From Archangium sp. (GTDB lineage Bacteria > Myxococcota > Myxococcia > Myxococcales > Myxococcaceae), in contig JAUYRZ010000035.1 in the NCBI GenBank assembly GCA_030695565.1, positions 31,549-95,548 of the forward strand: DNA of 64,000 nt, read 5' to 3'. The translations under genes and the position numbers were made by a program. The first letter of the stretch is position 1. Each line of letters opens with the position of its first letter. The notes beneath the pieces were generated by a model. The model was not told where the DNA came from and did no database searches. It saw only the letters and a list, made by a program, of their open reading frames with translations. Below, in pieces: positions 53,300-62,380 of this stretch.

Positions 53300-54943
53300 T
53301 CAGGGCACGCAGGGCGCCTGGCAGAGGCCTCGCGCATTGGCCAGCACCACGCCGGCGTCTTCTCGCAGGCAACGGCCCGACGCGCACTGTGCGTTGGCCC
53401 CACAATCGCCACCGAGCGAGAGCAACTCGGAGCACGTACCCGTACCGCCATCACGCGCGCAGAAACCGCCTTGCCCGTTGTCGACACCCGACGCGCAGGT
53501 CAGACCGGTGGTGGTGCAGTTGCCGCCCACGCTCACCAACGGCGTGCACGCGAAGAAGCCCATGCCCGCATCGACCAGCGGGCAGGTCAGCAGGTCCTTG
53601 CAGGTCTGCGCCGTGAAACACGGCTCACCCGCCCCCAACAGCGGCGTGCACGCGTTGTTGAAGCAGCGAAGGCCCGTGAGACACGCGGTCGTCGCGCCGC
53701 ACATCGCGCCCGCCGTACCCTGCGCGAGGCAGAGTGGATAACCGCCGTCGTTGGGCAGGTTCGGACACCAGCCGCCCGGCGCGCAGTCGGCCGCGGTGGA
53801 GCGGCACTGCTGCCCGAGCTGCTGCTGGTTCTGCCGCGGCTTGCAGGTGCCGTCGAAACATTGCCCGCCGTCGACGCAGCCATCGTTCGGATCCGCCACG
53901 CGTTGAATGGTGCACGCGGCACCGAGCGTGATGCGGGCGGTGCAGACGCCGATGGTGGCTGCCGTGAAGCCGTCGCAATACGCGGTCGGCTCGCAGTCGG
54001 CCTGACTTCCGCAAGGCCGGCCGGTGGCGATGGGGCCACACGTGCGCACGCCCGCGTCAGTGCGGTTGCCGCTGTTGCAGTAGTTGCTCTGGCAGTTCTG
54101 GTTCATGCCGCAGGCCGTGCCGTCGGTGTCCTTCGCCAGGCAGAGCCGCGCGCCTCCATCCGTCGGAGCGGGCGCACAGCCGCGGGTGGTCACGGGGTCA
54201 CAGCTGCCGAAGCCCGTGCAGAGCTCGCCGACCTGCGGCCAGGCGACACACGCGGTGCCGCCGTCGCCTGCAGCACCGCAGGTGGAATTGAAACAGGTAC
54301 CCGTACACGCCTGGCCCACCGTAGGAATCGCGGTGCAGGCACGGCAGGCGGTGCCGCTGCCTTCGCAGGTGAAGCCCACGGCGCAGTCGGCGGTCGCGGT
54401 GCAAGGCGTGCCCGCGATGCCGATGCCGGTGAGGAGCGGATCGCACGCAGCCGGTCCGGCTCCGAAGCTGAAGTTGATCTGTGCACCGGAGATTCCGCGG
54501 CCGATGGTGCAGTTGTAGTTGCCGGTGGCGTTCACGCAGGCCGCGCCTTCCGTGGCCTCGTAGCGGTAGACGCCGGCGGTGACTTGCCGCTGCCAGGTGC
54601 TGCAGAGATCTTTGAGGCGCGCGACGCAGGTCATGCCCTGGGCTGCGTCGAGGAAGCCGCAGGCGCTTTCGCGATCGCAGTAGGCGTCGGCCCAGGCGTC
54701 ACAGAACTGGGCCAGGTCGATGGTGGTGCCGGCGTCGAAGGGCGTGAGGCTTCCGCCTCCTCCTCCCGTGGATTCACCTCCGCCGCCGCCTCCTCCAACG
54801 GCTTCGCCTCCGCCTGCTCCTCCTGCCGCGATGCCTCCTCCTTGTCCGCCTCCCACTTCGTTTCCTGCGTCTTTGCCGACGATGGGTGAAGGGCAGCCAG
54901 CATGGATGATCAGCAGCAGCAGCAGCGGCAGTCTGGATTTCAT
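53300..54943 (-). CDS. Cys-rich (Dickkopf-like repeat) lipoprotein with Gly-rich linker
   Basis: MKSRLPLLLLLIIHAGCPSPIVGKDAG; EVGGGQGGGIAAGGAGGGEAVGGGGGGGES; repeated CxxxxxCxxG..C patterns. Confidence 0.7.
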   Translation of the reverse strand: MKSRLPLLLLLIIHAGCPSPIVGKDAGNEVGGGQGGGIAAGGAGGGEAVGGGGGGGESTGGGGGSLTPFDAGTTIDLAQFCDAWADAYCDRESACGFLDAAQGMTCVARLKDLCSTWQRQVTAGVYRYEATEGAACVNATGNYNCTIGRGISGAQINFSFGAGPAACDPLLTGIGIAGTPCTATADCAVGFTCEGSGTACRACTAIPTVGQACTGTCFNSTCGAAGDGGTACVAWPQVGELCTGFGSCDPVTTRGCAPAPTDGGARLCLAKDTDGTACGMNQNCQSNYCNSGNRTDAGVRTCGPIATGRPCGSQADCEPTAYCDGFTAATIGVCTARITLGAACTIQRVADPNDGCVDGGQCFDGTCKPRQNQQQLGQQCRSTAADCAPGGWCPNLPNDGGYPLCLAQGTAGAMCGATTACLTGLRCFNNACTPLLGAGEPCFTAQTCKDLLTCPLVDAGMGFFACTPLVSVGGNCTTTGLTCASGVDNGQGGFCARDGGTGTCSELLSLGGDCGANAQCASGRCLREDAGVVLANARGLCQAPCVP

Positions 54944-55584
54944 GGTGCCCTCACCCCGACACTCTCCCGAAGGGCCCGAAGGGAGAGGGAGAGCAAACCG
55001 TTCGCCTCCACCCAACCGGGCAGCGCCGACTCGATCATGTGCAGCTGCCCCGCGACCGCCGCATCCGCCACCGACACCGAATCACCCACGACGAAGCCGC
55101 TCGCCTGCACCGCCTTCACGATGGGTTCCAACATCGCCTTCGTCTCCTCGGCGTACTTCGACTGATCCGCGCGCCACGCCGCGATGCAGCCCGCTCCGTA
55201 GCGGCGCTCCTTCACCAGGCGGAACATCAGCCGCGCCTCTTCACCCTGCTCGTTGCCGATGCGGTCTTCGAGCCCGGGGCAGGCCAGGCGAAAGGCCGTC
55301 TCTTCGAACCAGTTGTCGGCCCACTGCTCCAACACCGTCGCCAGCGGGTGAGCCCGCAACGAAGGCCCACCCTTCGTCTCGAGGTACGCGGTGATGCGCG
55401 GGCTGTCAGTCACCACCGTCGCGCCATCGACCAGCACCGGCACGCCGATGCCACCGCTCACCTTCACCAGCTCAGCGCGCTGCGTGTAGGGGATCTCGAC
55501 CAGCTCGTAATCGAGTTGCTTGAGCGCGAGGCAGTACCGAACCTTGGCGGCGAAGGGGCTGTAGGAGAACTGGAGCAGGCGCAT
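54940..55584 (-). CDS. Glutathione S-transferase family protein
   Basis: MRLLQFSYSPFAAKVRYCLALKQLDYELVEIPYTQRAELVKVSGGIGVPVLVDGATVVTDSPRITAYLE. Confidence 0.85.
   Translation of the reverse strand: MRLLQFSYSPFAAKVRYCLALKQLDYELVEIPYTQRAELVKVSGGIGVPVLVDGATVVTDSPRITAYLETKGGPSLRAHPLATVLEQWADNWFEETAFRLACPGLEDRIGNEQGEEARLMFRLVKERRYGAGCIAAWRADQSKYAEETKAMLEPIVKAVQASGFVVGDSVSVADAAVAGQLHMIESALPGWVEANGLLSLSLRALRESVGVRAP
54948..54993. repeat. Dispersed palindromic repeat copy 5, overlapping the 3' end of the gst CDS
   Basis: CCCTCACCCCGACACTCTCCCGAAGGGCCCGAAGGGAGAGGGAGAG. Confidence 0.75.
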
Positions 55585-55593
55585 GCGCCCACT

Positions 55594-55923
55594 CTACTTG
55601 CCGAGCATCTCCGAGACGGTGTTGAGGAACTCTTTCTCGGCGTCGTCGACCGCCCCGTCGACGTTGACGAACCACTCTGCCGCCGCGAGCACGATGCCGC
55701 GGTGCTGCCGCAGCAAGTTCATGTTCGGCTGAGGCAGGGGTTTGCCCGTGTCGAGGTGCTGGAGAAGCACGGTCATCGTCTCCTCGGGCACGCCCCACTC
55801 GGGGCCAATCTTCGCGATGGCCTCGCGCTCTTTCGGATCGAGCGTGTCGTCAGCCCACGCGACCTGAAGGAGCAGCTTGAGCGTCTCGGAGTTGATCTCT
55901 TTGTCGGGCGACGGACGGTTCAT
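55594..55923 (-). CDS. TerB-like / DUF533-like small protein
   Basis: ETLKLLLQVAWADDTLDPKEREAIAKIGPEWGVPEETM...GIVLAAAEWFVNVDGAVDDAEKEFLNTV. Confidence 0.65.
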   Translation of the reverse strand: MNRPSPDKEINSETLKLLLQVAWADDTLDPKEREAIAKIGPEWGVPEETMTVLLQHLDTGKPLPQPNMNLLRQHRGIVLAAAEWFVNVDGAVDDAEKEFLNTVSEMLGK

Positions 55924-56064
55924 GCCGCAAAGGTAGCGCGGGTCAGGCGCGGGTGCTCCACCGGTAACAGCAGCCCTCGGGGAGGCGGCGACTGCTGGGT
56001 TGGCTTCGATGCTCATCGCGCGCAGGCCTCTCGACCACGGGCGAGGATGCGCAGGTGACCTGTT

Positions 56065-56322
56065 GTTGCGCATTAAACAATCGATGCGTCTGCCCGCAAT
56101 GCTCCGTGCGACCAGAGCAGGATTCTTCATCGATTGTACATTCTGCAACACGTGAGGGTCATCGCCCGCGGCCGAGAGGCCTGCCCGACGCGACCCCGAG
56201 CGAGACCCTGAACCGACCGCGCTCTCAAGGCTGCTGTTGCGCAGCATACAAACATCATCAATCCAGCAAATGGCTCCGAGCACCCATGGCATCAACACGT
56301 CATCAATTGATCAATCCGCAAC
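56065..56322. promoter_or_regulatory. Four related 22-nt operator-like sites in alternating orientation
   Basis: GTTGCGCATTAAACAATCGATG (56065+), GTTGCAGAATGTACAATCGATG (56149-), GTTGCGCAGCATACAAACATCA (56236+), GTTGCGGATTGATCAATTGATG (56322-). Confidence 0.5.
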
Positions 56323-56342
56323 ATCCATGCTCCCATCGCAGC

Positions 56343-57296
56343 ATGTCCTTCTCTGCATTGGCCGCTCTCGCCGCGAAGCAGCACGGGCTCATGACGCACG
56401 AACAGGCGATCACCCACGGACTGAGTCGGACGAAGCTTTCCCGGCTGGTGCGCAGCGGCGTTTGGCAACAGGTCCGCCCTCGCGTCTTCCGCCGAGCCGC
56501 GGCCACCCAGACCGACGAACAGGCGCTCAAGGCCGTGTGTCTCTGGCATGGCGAGGGCGCCGTGGTCAGCCACCGCTCCGCAGCGAGGCTTCACGGCTTG
56601 ATCCTCGACAAGAGCGACCCCGAGCTCACGGTCCCCTTGAAGGCCAGCATCCAAATCCCGGACGTCACCCTGCACCGGCGAAAGCCGCTGGATCCCGATG
56701 ACGTCAAAGAACTCCGCGGACTCTCCGTCACCAAGGGTGCTCGCACCCTCATCGATCTCGCCAGCTGCCTGGACGAAGAGACGCTGGCGATCGTGGTCGA
56801 AGAGGCCTGGCGAAAGCGCATCGCCGCACCCGACTGGGTCGCTCGCCGGCTCAAAGAACTAAAGCCCCTGCCGCAGGGAGGCCGAGTTCTCTCCGAGATC
56901 CTGGCCGACTGCAGCACCCGCAAGACACCGCTCGAGAGCGCCCTCGAGGTGCGCGTGTGGCGGCTCATGCTCGAGCTCGGTTCACCTCGACCCATTCCCA
57001 ACTACGAATTCACAGACGCGTGGGGCCAACCGGGCCGCATCGACTTCGCTTTCCCAGAGCAGTCACTGGCCATCGAGTGTGACGGCTATGAGCACCACGG
57101 CGTCCGCGAGGCCTTCGACGATGACCGGCTGCGCACGGCTCGCCTCGTCGCGCTCGGCTGGCGCGTGATGCCCATCACCTGGAAACACGTCACCGAGCAA
57201 CGGACCAAGGTGCTGGCGCGCATCAAGGAAGCGCTCGCCTTTCGCGTCACCCAGCCCGGGAGCGCCACCACTGCACGCCGGCCGCCACCAAAGTGA
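56343..57296 (+). CDS. AbiEi-like winged-helix N-domain plus DUF559/Vsr-fold endonuclease-like C-domain protein
   Basis: AALAAKQHGLMTHEQAITHGLSRTKLSRLVRSGVWQQVRPRVFR; IDFAFPEQSLAIECDGYEHHGVREAFDDDRLRTARLVALGWRVMPITWKHV. Confidence 0.85.
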   Translation: MSFSALAALAAKQHGLMTHEQAITHGLSRTKLSRLVRSGVWQQVRPRVFRRAAATQTDEQALKAVCLWHGEGAVVSHRSAARLHGLILDKSDPELTVPLKASIQIPDVTLHRRKPLDPDDVKELRGLSVTKGARTLIDLASCLDEETLAIVVEEAWRKRIAAPDWVARRLKELKPLPQGGRVLSEILADCSTRKTPLESALEVRVWRLMLELGSPRPIPNYEFTDAWGQPGRIDFAFPEQSLAIECDGYEHHGVREAFDDDRLRTARLVALGWRVMPITWKHVTEQRTKVLARIKEALAFRVTQPGSATTARRPPPK

Positions 57297-57846
57297 CCGT
57301 TCCGAAGCCGGCCGACCGCAACGCCCCGGGCACCGCACCCTCCCCTCCCGAGAGGAAGACCAGGAACCCGGCCAACATGAAGAAGGTCACCGCGAGCGAC
57401 GCGAACAACCGCAACCAGAGCAGCCGCACTTCCCGCTTCGGCCAGAGCGCCTGCGCGCCCAGCACCACGAAGACCACCAGCAGACACACCGGCACGTAGA
57501 CGCGGGAGAAGTCATCCACGCTGCCTTCGCTCAGGTAGTTCGCCGCGCGCGGGGGAATCAGGGCGACCGCCCACGCGGTCACGGCCATCGAGGTGAGGCC
57601 GTCGTCGATCTCCGGGCCTGCTGGTTTGTCGGCAGCCAGCGAACGAAGCGCCAACATCGCCCACAGAATCCCCGTGGTGAACGTGCAGCCGAAGAGGAAC
57701 TGGAGCCCGCCCGTGCCCTCCTCGGTGGCGAAGCGGCCACTCACAAAGGCCAGGTGAAACACGCCCACCACCAACCCCACCACCAGGGCCTCACCCGCGC
57801 GTTTGGTCTCTTCCCTCGCTTCACTCACCGAGCGGCGCACTACCAT
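57247..57846 (-). CDS. Polytopic membrane protein
   Basis: Several hydrophobic helices (ALVVGLVVGVFHLAFV, VYVPVCLLVVFVVLGAQAL, LFASLAVTFFMLAGFLVFL); 3' overlap with convergent gene. Confidence 0.65.
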   Translation of the reverse strand: MVVRRSVSEAREETKRAGEALVVGLVVGVFHLAFVSGRFATEEGTGGLQFLFGCTFTTGILWAMLALRSLAADKPAGPEIDDGLTSMAVTAWAVALIPPRAANYLSEGSVDDFSRVYVPVCLLVVFVVLGAQALWPKREVRLLWLRLFASLAVTFFMLAGFLVFLSGGEGAVPGALRSAGFGTVTLVAAGVQWWRSRAG

Positions 57847-57856
57847 GCGTGGCTTC

Positions 57857-58216
57857 ATGAGGCTCGAACGGCACGTGGGTGGGCTGTCTGCCGATCGCAA
57901 GGTGAAGTACCTGCGCGAATCGGGTTGGACAGAAGAAGACGGTGCGTGGCGCGGCCCGGGGGCAGAAGCCGAAGCGTTTCCCCTCGCGCGGGCGCTGCAT
58001 CATCAGCTCACGGCGGATCTCTCAGCGGCGCTGGGTGCTCGCGGTTGGAAGGTGCGCGAGTACTCGATGCGCGGGTACGTGAAGTTGGTGGACCCTCAGG
58101 ATGACTCGGTGTGTTCGCTGCCCGGTGCGCTGAGAAAGCAGGCGCGGCGAGACGGGTGTCCCGTGAGGGAGCTGACGTATGCGCTGTTCTTGAACGCGAG
58201 CTTAAAGCGCTCCTGA
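57857..58216 (+). CDS. Hypothetical protein
   Basis: MRLERHVGGLSADRKVKYLRESGWTEEDGAWRGPGAEAEAFPLARALHHQL. Confidence 0.6.
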   Translation: MRLERHVGGLSADRKVKYLRESGWTEEDGAWRGPGAEAEAFPLARALHHQLTADLSAALGARGWKVREYSMRGYVKLVDPQDDSVCSLPGALRKQARRDGCPVRELTYALFLNASLKRS

Positions 58217-58897
58217 GGGCAGTCGCTGCATCTGCTCGAGCACCCAGCGGCTGCGCTCGCGCACCTTCGGCGTGGGCGCCACGACCTTCCGGTGGCGGGG
58301 GCTGGGCAACACCACCACCAACATCGCTGCTTCTTCCGGTGAGACCGCCGCGGCCGACTTGCCCAGGTAGAGCCGGCTCGCTTCTTCCACGCCGTACACG
58401 CCATTGCCATATTCGGCGATGTTGAGGTGCACCTCGAGGATGCGGTCTTTGCTCCAGCAGAGTTCGAGCAGCAAAGTGAAGTACGCCTCGAGCACCTTCC
58501 TCACGAAGCTCTTGTCGGACCAGAGGAAGAGGTTCTTCGCGACCTGCTGGGTGAGCGTGCTGGCGCCGCGGGTCGACTTGCCCTCGAGGCGATCCTCCAC
58601 CGCGTCTTCGATGGCCTTCACGTCGAAGCCGAAGTGCTGGAAGAACCTCTGATCTTCAGCGGCGATCAACGCGCGCTGCAGGTTCGACGAGATGCGCGAA
58701 CGCGGCACCCAGAGCTGGCGCAACACGAAGCCCTTCTCGTTCTTCTCGGCGGCCTCTGCCCGGCGCGCGAGCATGAAAGCCGTGATGGGCGGATCGACGA
58801 AGCGCAAGAGCACCACCGGGCCCACCGTCAGCACCACCCAGCCGACGAACAGCCGGAGCCCCCACTTCAGGGCCCTCGAAGCGGGCTGCGGTTTCAC
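58202..58897 (-). CDS. mtgA: Monofunctional peptidoglycan glycosyltransferase (MtgA-like, GT51)
   Basis: NLQRALIAAEDQRFFQHFGFDVKAIEDAVEDRLEGKSTRGASTLTQQVAKNLFLWSDKSFVRKVLEAYFTLLLELCWSKDRILEVHLNIAEYGNGVYGVEEASRLYLGK. Confidence 0.93.
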   Translation of the reverse strand: MKPQPASRALKWGLRLFVGWVVLTVGPVVLLRFVDPPITAFMLARRAEAAEKNEKGFVLRQLWVPRSRISSNLQRALIAAEDQRFFQHFGFDVKAIEDAVEDRLEGKSTRGASTLTQQVAKNLFLWSDKSFVRKVLEAYFTLLLELCWSKDRILEVHLNIAEYGNGVYGVEEASRLYLGKSAAAVSPEEAAMLVVVLPSPRHRKVVAPTPKVRERSRWVLEQMQRLPSGAL

Positions 58898-59241
58898 TTC
58901 TCCGTGAGCTTCCCTGCGGCGTTCCAGGCCAGCATCCCACCGACCAGGTTCATCACCTTCGAGAAGCCCATCCGGTGGAGCGCCTGGGCGGCGTGACCCG
59001 AGCGGCCGCCCGCCTTGCACACCATCAACAACGGCTCGTCCTTGTTCCAACCCGGGGCGTGGGCCATCACGGCGCCCAGCGGCACCAGCTCAGCGCCGGG
59101 AATGTGGCCCAGCTCACCGGTGAACTCCTCGGGCTCGCGCACATCGATCATGCGGAAACCCTTCGTGGGCAGGGCGACGTCGGCCACCGTCACGTCGCGG
59201 TAGCCAGCCGGGTTGGGAGCCGCAGTATCGAACAGAGACAT
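58894..59241 (-). CDS. Rhodanese-like domain protein
   Basis: FRMIDVREPEEFTGELGHIPGAELVPLG...PLLMVCKAGGRSGHAAQALHRMGFSKVMNLVGGMLAWNAAG. Confidence 0.93.
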   Translation of the reverse strand: MSLFDTAAPNPAGYRDVTVADVALPTKGFRMIDVREPEEFTGELGHIPGAELVPLGAVMAHAPGWNKDEPLLMVCKAGGRSGHAAQALHRMGFSKVMNLVGGMLAWNAAGKLTEK

Positions 59242-59334
59242 GGCTCTTCACTGCACCCCCCGCCTTCAAAACTCAAGCGACGGCTACAAACACAAGTTCG
59301 ACAGGGCGCAAGCGGGCGCTATGGTGCCCCGGCA

Positions 59335-60084
59335 ATGTCCGATTCCAAGCCGGTGTCGATGCCTGCCCACTTGTGGGAGGCGCTTGAGCTGATGTCCGCG
59401 GAGATGGGGGTTGGAACTGACGCGCTCGTCGCTCAGTCCGTCTTCACGCTCGCACGTCTCAACGGGTTCGTGGTGCCAGGGAAGGTCGCTGGAGGGGCTG
59501 CCGTCAGCGCGCCTCCTCCGCGTGCCGCTGTTTCTCCCTCCGCGTCCGTCGTTTCACCGCGCGCTGCGTCGGCGCCCCCGGGCATCAAACCCCGCGCGGC
59601 GCCGCCCCCGCCAGAGCCTGAGCCCGAACCTGAGCCGGAACCCGAGCAGGATCCCGTCGAAGACGAGGGGAACCCCTTCGACGAGCCCGCGCCTTCCGAA
59701 GAGAACTACGACCCGCCGGCCGAAGAAGAGCCGCCGGCCGATGAGCCCTACGAAGAGCCCGAGCCCCCGCCCCCGCCTGCGCGTGGTGGTGGCAAGGCCG
59801 GCCTCACCCTCTTCGTGGCCGGGCGCGATCCCTTCAAGATGACCGGTGACGTGTTCACCATCGGCCGCGGCAAGTCGTGCGAGTTCGTGATCGACTCGAA
59901 CAGGGTCAGCCGCGAGCACGTGCGCATCTTGCGAGAGGGCCCCGACTTCGTGCTCGAGGATCTCGGCTCTTCCAACGGCACCTTCTACGGCCCGTCGAAA
60001 GAGAAGATCAGCAAGCGGAAGATCAAAGACGGCGACGAGTTCACGCTCGGCACCGAGAAGATCAAGTTCCAGATCCGCAAGTAG
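59335..60084 (+). CDS. FHA-domain protein with Pro/Glu-rich linker
   Basis: FTIGRGKSCEFVIDSNRVSREHVRILREGPDFVLEDLGSSNGTFYG; linker PEPEPEPEPEPEQDP. Confidence 0.9.
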   Translation: MSDSKPVSMPAHLWEALELMSAEMGVGTDALVAQSVFTLARLNGFVVPGKVAGGAAVSAPPPRAAVSPSASVVSPRAASAPPGIKPRAAPPPPEPEPEPEPEPEQDPVEDEGNPFDEPAPSEENYDPPAEEEPPADEPYEEPEPPPPPARGGGKAGLTLFVAGRDPFKMTGDVFTIGRGKSCEFVIDSNRVSREHVRILREGPDFVLEDLGSSNGTFYGPSKEKISKRKIKDGDEFTLGTEKIKFQIRK

Positions 60085-60175
60085 CTGTTTTTTTGGGTCG
60101 CTCCGCCTCGGCGCATCTTTCGCTTCGCTTCAGCTGCGCTCGCCCAGCGTTCCGCTGGACCGGCTTCGCTCCGGT

Positions 60176-61318
60176 TCAGGCGATTCGATTGGGCTGGCCC
60201 ACCCGGGCGGCCCCATCGCGCCGGAAGGCCGCCGAGGAGAGCCGGTCAGCCACCACGGCCAGCTCCATCTCGGTGACCAGGCCCAGGAAGAGCCCCTCGC
60301 GCAGCACAGCCACGAACGGCAGGCTCGCTTCGGACATCTTGAAGCGCGCCACCTCGAGTGAATCGCGCGCCTCGACGGTCGGCACTTCGCTCCTCACCAG
60401 GCCCGCGATGTAGCCCCAGGCGCCCTGCTCGCCGGCCGCGCGCAGAATGTCTTTGCTGGTCACCACCCCCAACAACGTGCCGAAGTGCTCCACGGCGATG
60501 GCTTCGTAGTGCGTCATGGTGAGCATCTTCACGGCCTCACCCAGCGTGGTGGCCGGCGAAAACTTCGGAGCGTACGGGCTCACCACGTCGGCCACCTGCA
60601 CCCCTTCCAGCACCCGGCCCAGGCGTTGCTCGTTCACTTCCTGGCCTGCGCCCACGAAGACGAACAGCGCGATGATCACCAGCATGGGGTTCGACGGCGA
60701 CATGAACAAGCCGACCGACATCAGCCCCACCGCCAACACGCGCGCGATGAGGGCCGAGGCGTGGGTGGCCTTCTCCGCACCCACGAACCACGACAGCACC
60801 GCGCGCAACACCCGCCCGCCATCCATCGGGAGCGCAGGCACCATGTTGAAGACCGCCAGGACCACGTTCGAGAGCACCATGACCGCGAGCAAGGTGATCA
60901 GGGTGGGCTGGTTGGCGTGCGCGTTGGTCAGCGACGCCTCGAGCATCGGCCGGGTGTAGAGCGAAAGGGCGAGCGCTCCCAGACCCAGCGCGAGCACCAC
61001 GTTCACTGCGGGGCCGGCGATGGCGATGAGGAACTCCTGGCCCGGCGTCTTCGGGCGGCGGCCGAGGCGGGCGACGCCGCCGATCGGATAGAGCGTGATG
61101 TCTTTGACCGGAATGCCGAACGCCTTCGCCACGAGCGAATGACCGAGCTCGTGCAAGGTCACCGAGGCGAAGGTCAGCAGCGTGAGCACGATGCCGAAGA
61201 CCGCGCCGCGCAGGCCCAGCCCGCCCCACTGCCAGGCGCCGAGCAGAATGACGAGCAGGAAGCTCAGGTGCACTCGAAGTTCGATTCCCGCGACTCGGGC
61301 GAAGCGCCAGGACCACAT
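60176..61318 (-). CDS. Site-2 protease family metalloprotease with CBS domains
   Basis: FASVTLHELGHSLVAKAFGIPVKDITLYPIGGVARL; NMVPALPMDGGRVLRA; CBS segments VSPYAPKFSPATTLGEAVKMLT. Confidence 0.92.
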   Translation of the reverse strand: MWSWRFARVAGIELRVHLSFLLVILLGAWQWGGLGLRGAVFGIVLTLLTFASVTLHELGHSLVAKAFGIPVKDITLYPIGGVARLGRRPKTPGQEFLIAIAGPAVNVVLALGLGALALSLYTRPMLEASLTNAHANQPTLITLLAVMVLSNVVLAVFNMVPALPMDGGRVLRAVLSWFVGAEKATHASALIARVLAVGLMSVGLFMSPSNPMLVIIALFVFVGAGQEVNEQRLGRVLEGVQVADVVSPYAPKFSPATTLGEAVKMLTMTHYEAIAVEHFGTLLGVVTSKDILRAAGEQGAWGYIAGLVRSEVPTVEARDSLEVARFKMSEASLPFVAVLREGLFLGLVTEMELAVVADRLSSAAFRRDGAARVGQPNRIA

Positions 61319-61406
61319 GGTGCTTGTGATAACCGCGCGAGGTCGGCCCGCCATTCCCTCACCATGAACAGCGCGAGAACTCCCAACACTGTTACGTCTG
61401 GCCCCC

Positions 61407-62318
61407 ATGCGCCTCGTGCCCCACCCCATCACCTTGCGGCAGCTGCAGTACGTGGTCGCCGTCGCGGATCAGAAGAGCTTCCGGAAAGCGGCGCTCGCAT
61501 GTCACGTGAGCCAGCCTGCGTTGTCGGCGCAGGTCGCACAGCTGGAGGGGGCGCTGGAGTGCAAGCTGTTCGACCGCGATACCCAACGCGTGCTGGTGAG
61601 CTCGGCTGGCCGCGCCTTCGTGGAGCGCGCGCGGGAATTGCTGATCAAAGCCGACGCGCTGGTCGACGAGACGCAGCGGGCGGGAGATCCGCTCGCGGGC
61701 CCGTTGCGGCTGGGGATCATTCCGACCGTCGGCCCGTACCTGCTGCCTGAAGTCGCGCAGCCGCTGCGCACCGAGTTTCCCCGGCTGCGCTTCACCTGGG
61801 TCGAAGAGCGCACCGCGGTGTTGATGAAGCTGCTCAAAGAAGGCGAGCTCGACGGGGCGATCGTCGCGCTGGAGACGGAGGATCTGGGCGAGGTGCAGTC
61901 GTTGGTGCTGGGGCGAGATTCATTCTTCCTCGCGACCCCGAATGATCATGCGCTCGCGCGCGGGAAGACGCCGGTGTCGACGCAGGTGCTCGAGAAAGAG
62001 CGGGTGCTGGTGCTCGAAGAAGGGCATTGCCTGGGTGAGCAGGTGGCCGAGGTGTGCCAACGCGCGCGGACTTCGGAGCTGGATGTCTGCGCGACGAGCC
62101 TCGCCACGTTGGCGCAGATGGTGGTCGGGGGGGCGGGCGTGACGTTGCTGCCGGCGTTGGCGCTGGAGGTCGAGAACCGGCGCGGCACTCTGCACCTGCG
62201 CCCGTTCATCGCGAAGGCGCCGGGGCGCACGCTGGCGTTGGTGTGGAGAAAGAGCAGCACGGCGCACGGGGCGTTGAAGGCGATCGCGCCGACGTTGCGC
62301 AAGAGTGTGACTCGGTAG
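61407..62318 (+). CDS. oxyR: LysR-family regulator, OxyR-like
   Basis: ITLRQLQYVVAVADQKSFRKAALACHVSQPALSAQVAQLE; EEGHCLGEQVAEVCQ (two Cys spaced as in OxyR). Confidence 0.82.
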   Translation: MRLVPHPITLRQLQYVVAVADQKSFRKAALACHVSQPALSAQVAQLEGALECKLFDRDTQRVLVSSAGRAFVERARELLIKADALVDETQRAGDPLAGPLRLGIIPTVGPYLLPEVAQPLRTEFPRLRFTWVEERTAVLMKLLKEGELDGAIVALETEDLGEVQSLVLGRDSFFLATPNDHALARGKTPVSTQVLEKERVLVLEEGHCLGEQVAEVCQRARTSELDVCATSLATLAQMVVGGAGVTLLPALALEVENRRGTLHLRPFIAKAPGRTLALVWRKSSTAHGALKAIAPTLRKSVTR

Positions 62319-62362
62319 CTCCCTCTCCCTGCGAAGCGGGGAGAGGGTTGGGGTGAGGGGCC
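62319..62362. repeat. Dispersed palindromic repeat copy 6 (left arm of inverted doublet)
   Basis: CTCCCTCTCCCTGCGAAGCGGGGAGAGGGTTGGGGTGAGGGGCC. Confidence 0.85.
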
Positions 62363-62380
62363 TATCGGGCGCCGGAGATG

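Noticed and set aside
52997-54889. 630-aa plus-strand ORF across the Cys-rich lipoprotein gene
   Set aside because: Ala/Arg/Gly-rich shadow frame; the minus strand has signal peptide, lipobox and Cys repeats
54906-54930. CAG/AGC triplet run
   Set aside because: Encodes the leucine-rich signal peptide core (LLLLL) of the Cys-rich lipoprotein
59620-59780. Apparent tandem repeat (GAGCCTGAGCC..)
   Set aside because: Explained as low-complexity Pro/Glu linker of the FHA protein, not a CRISPR or satellite
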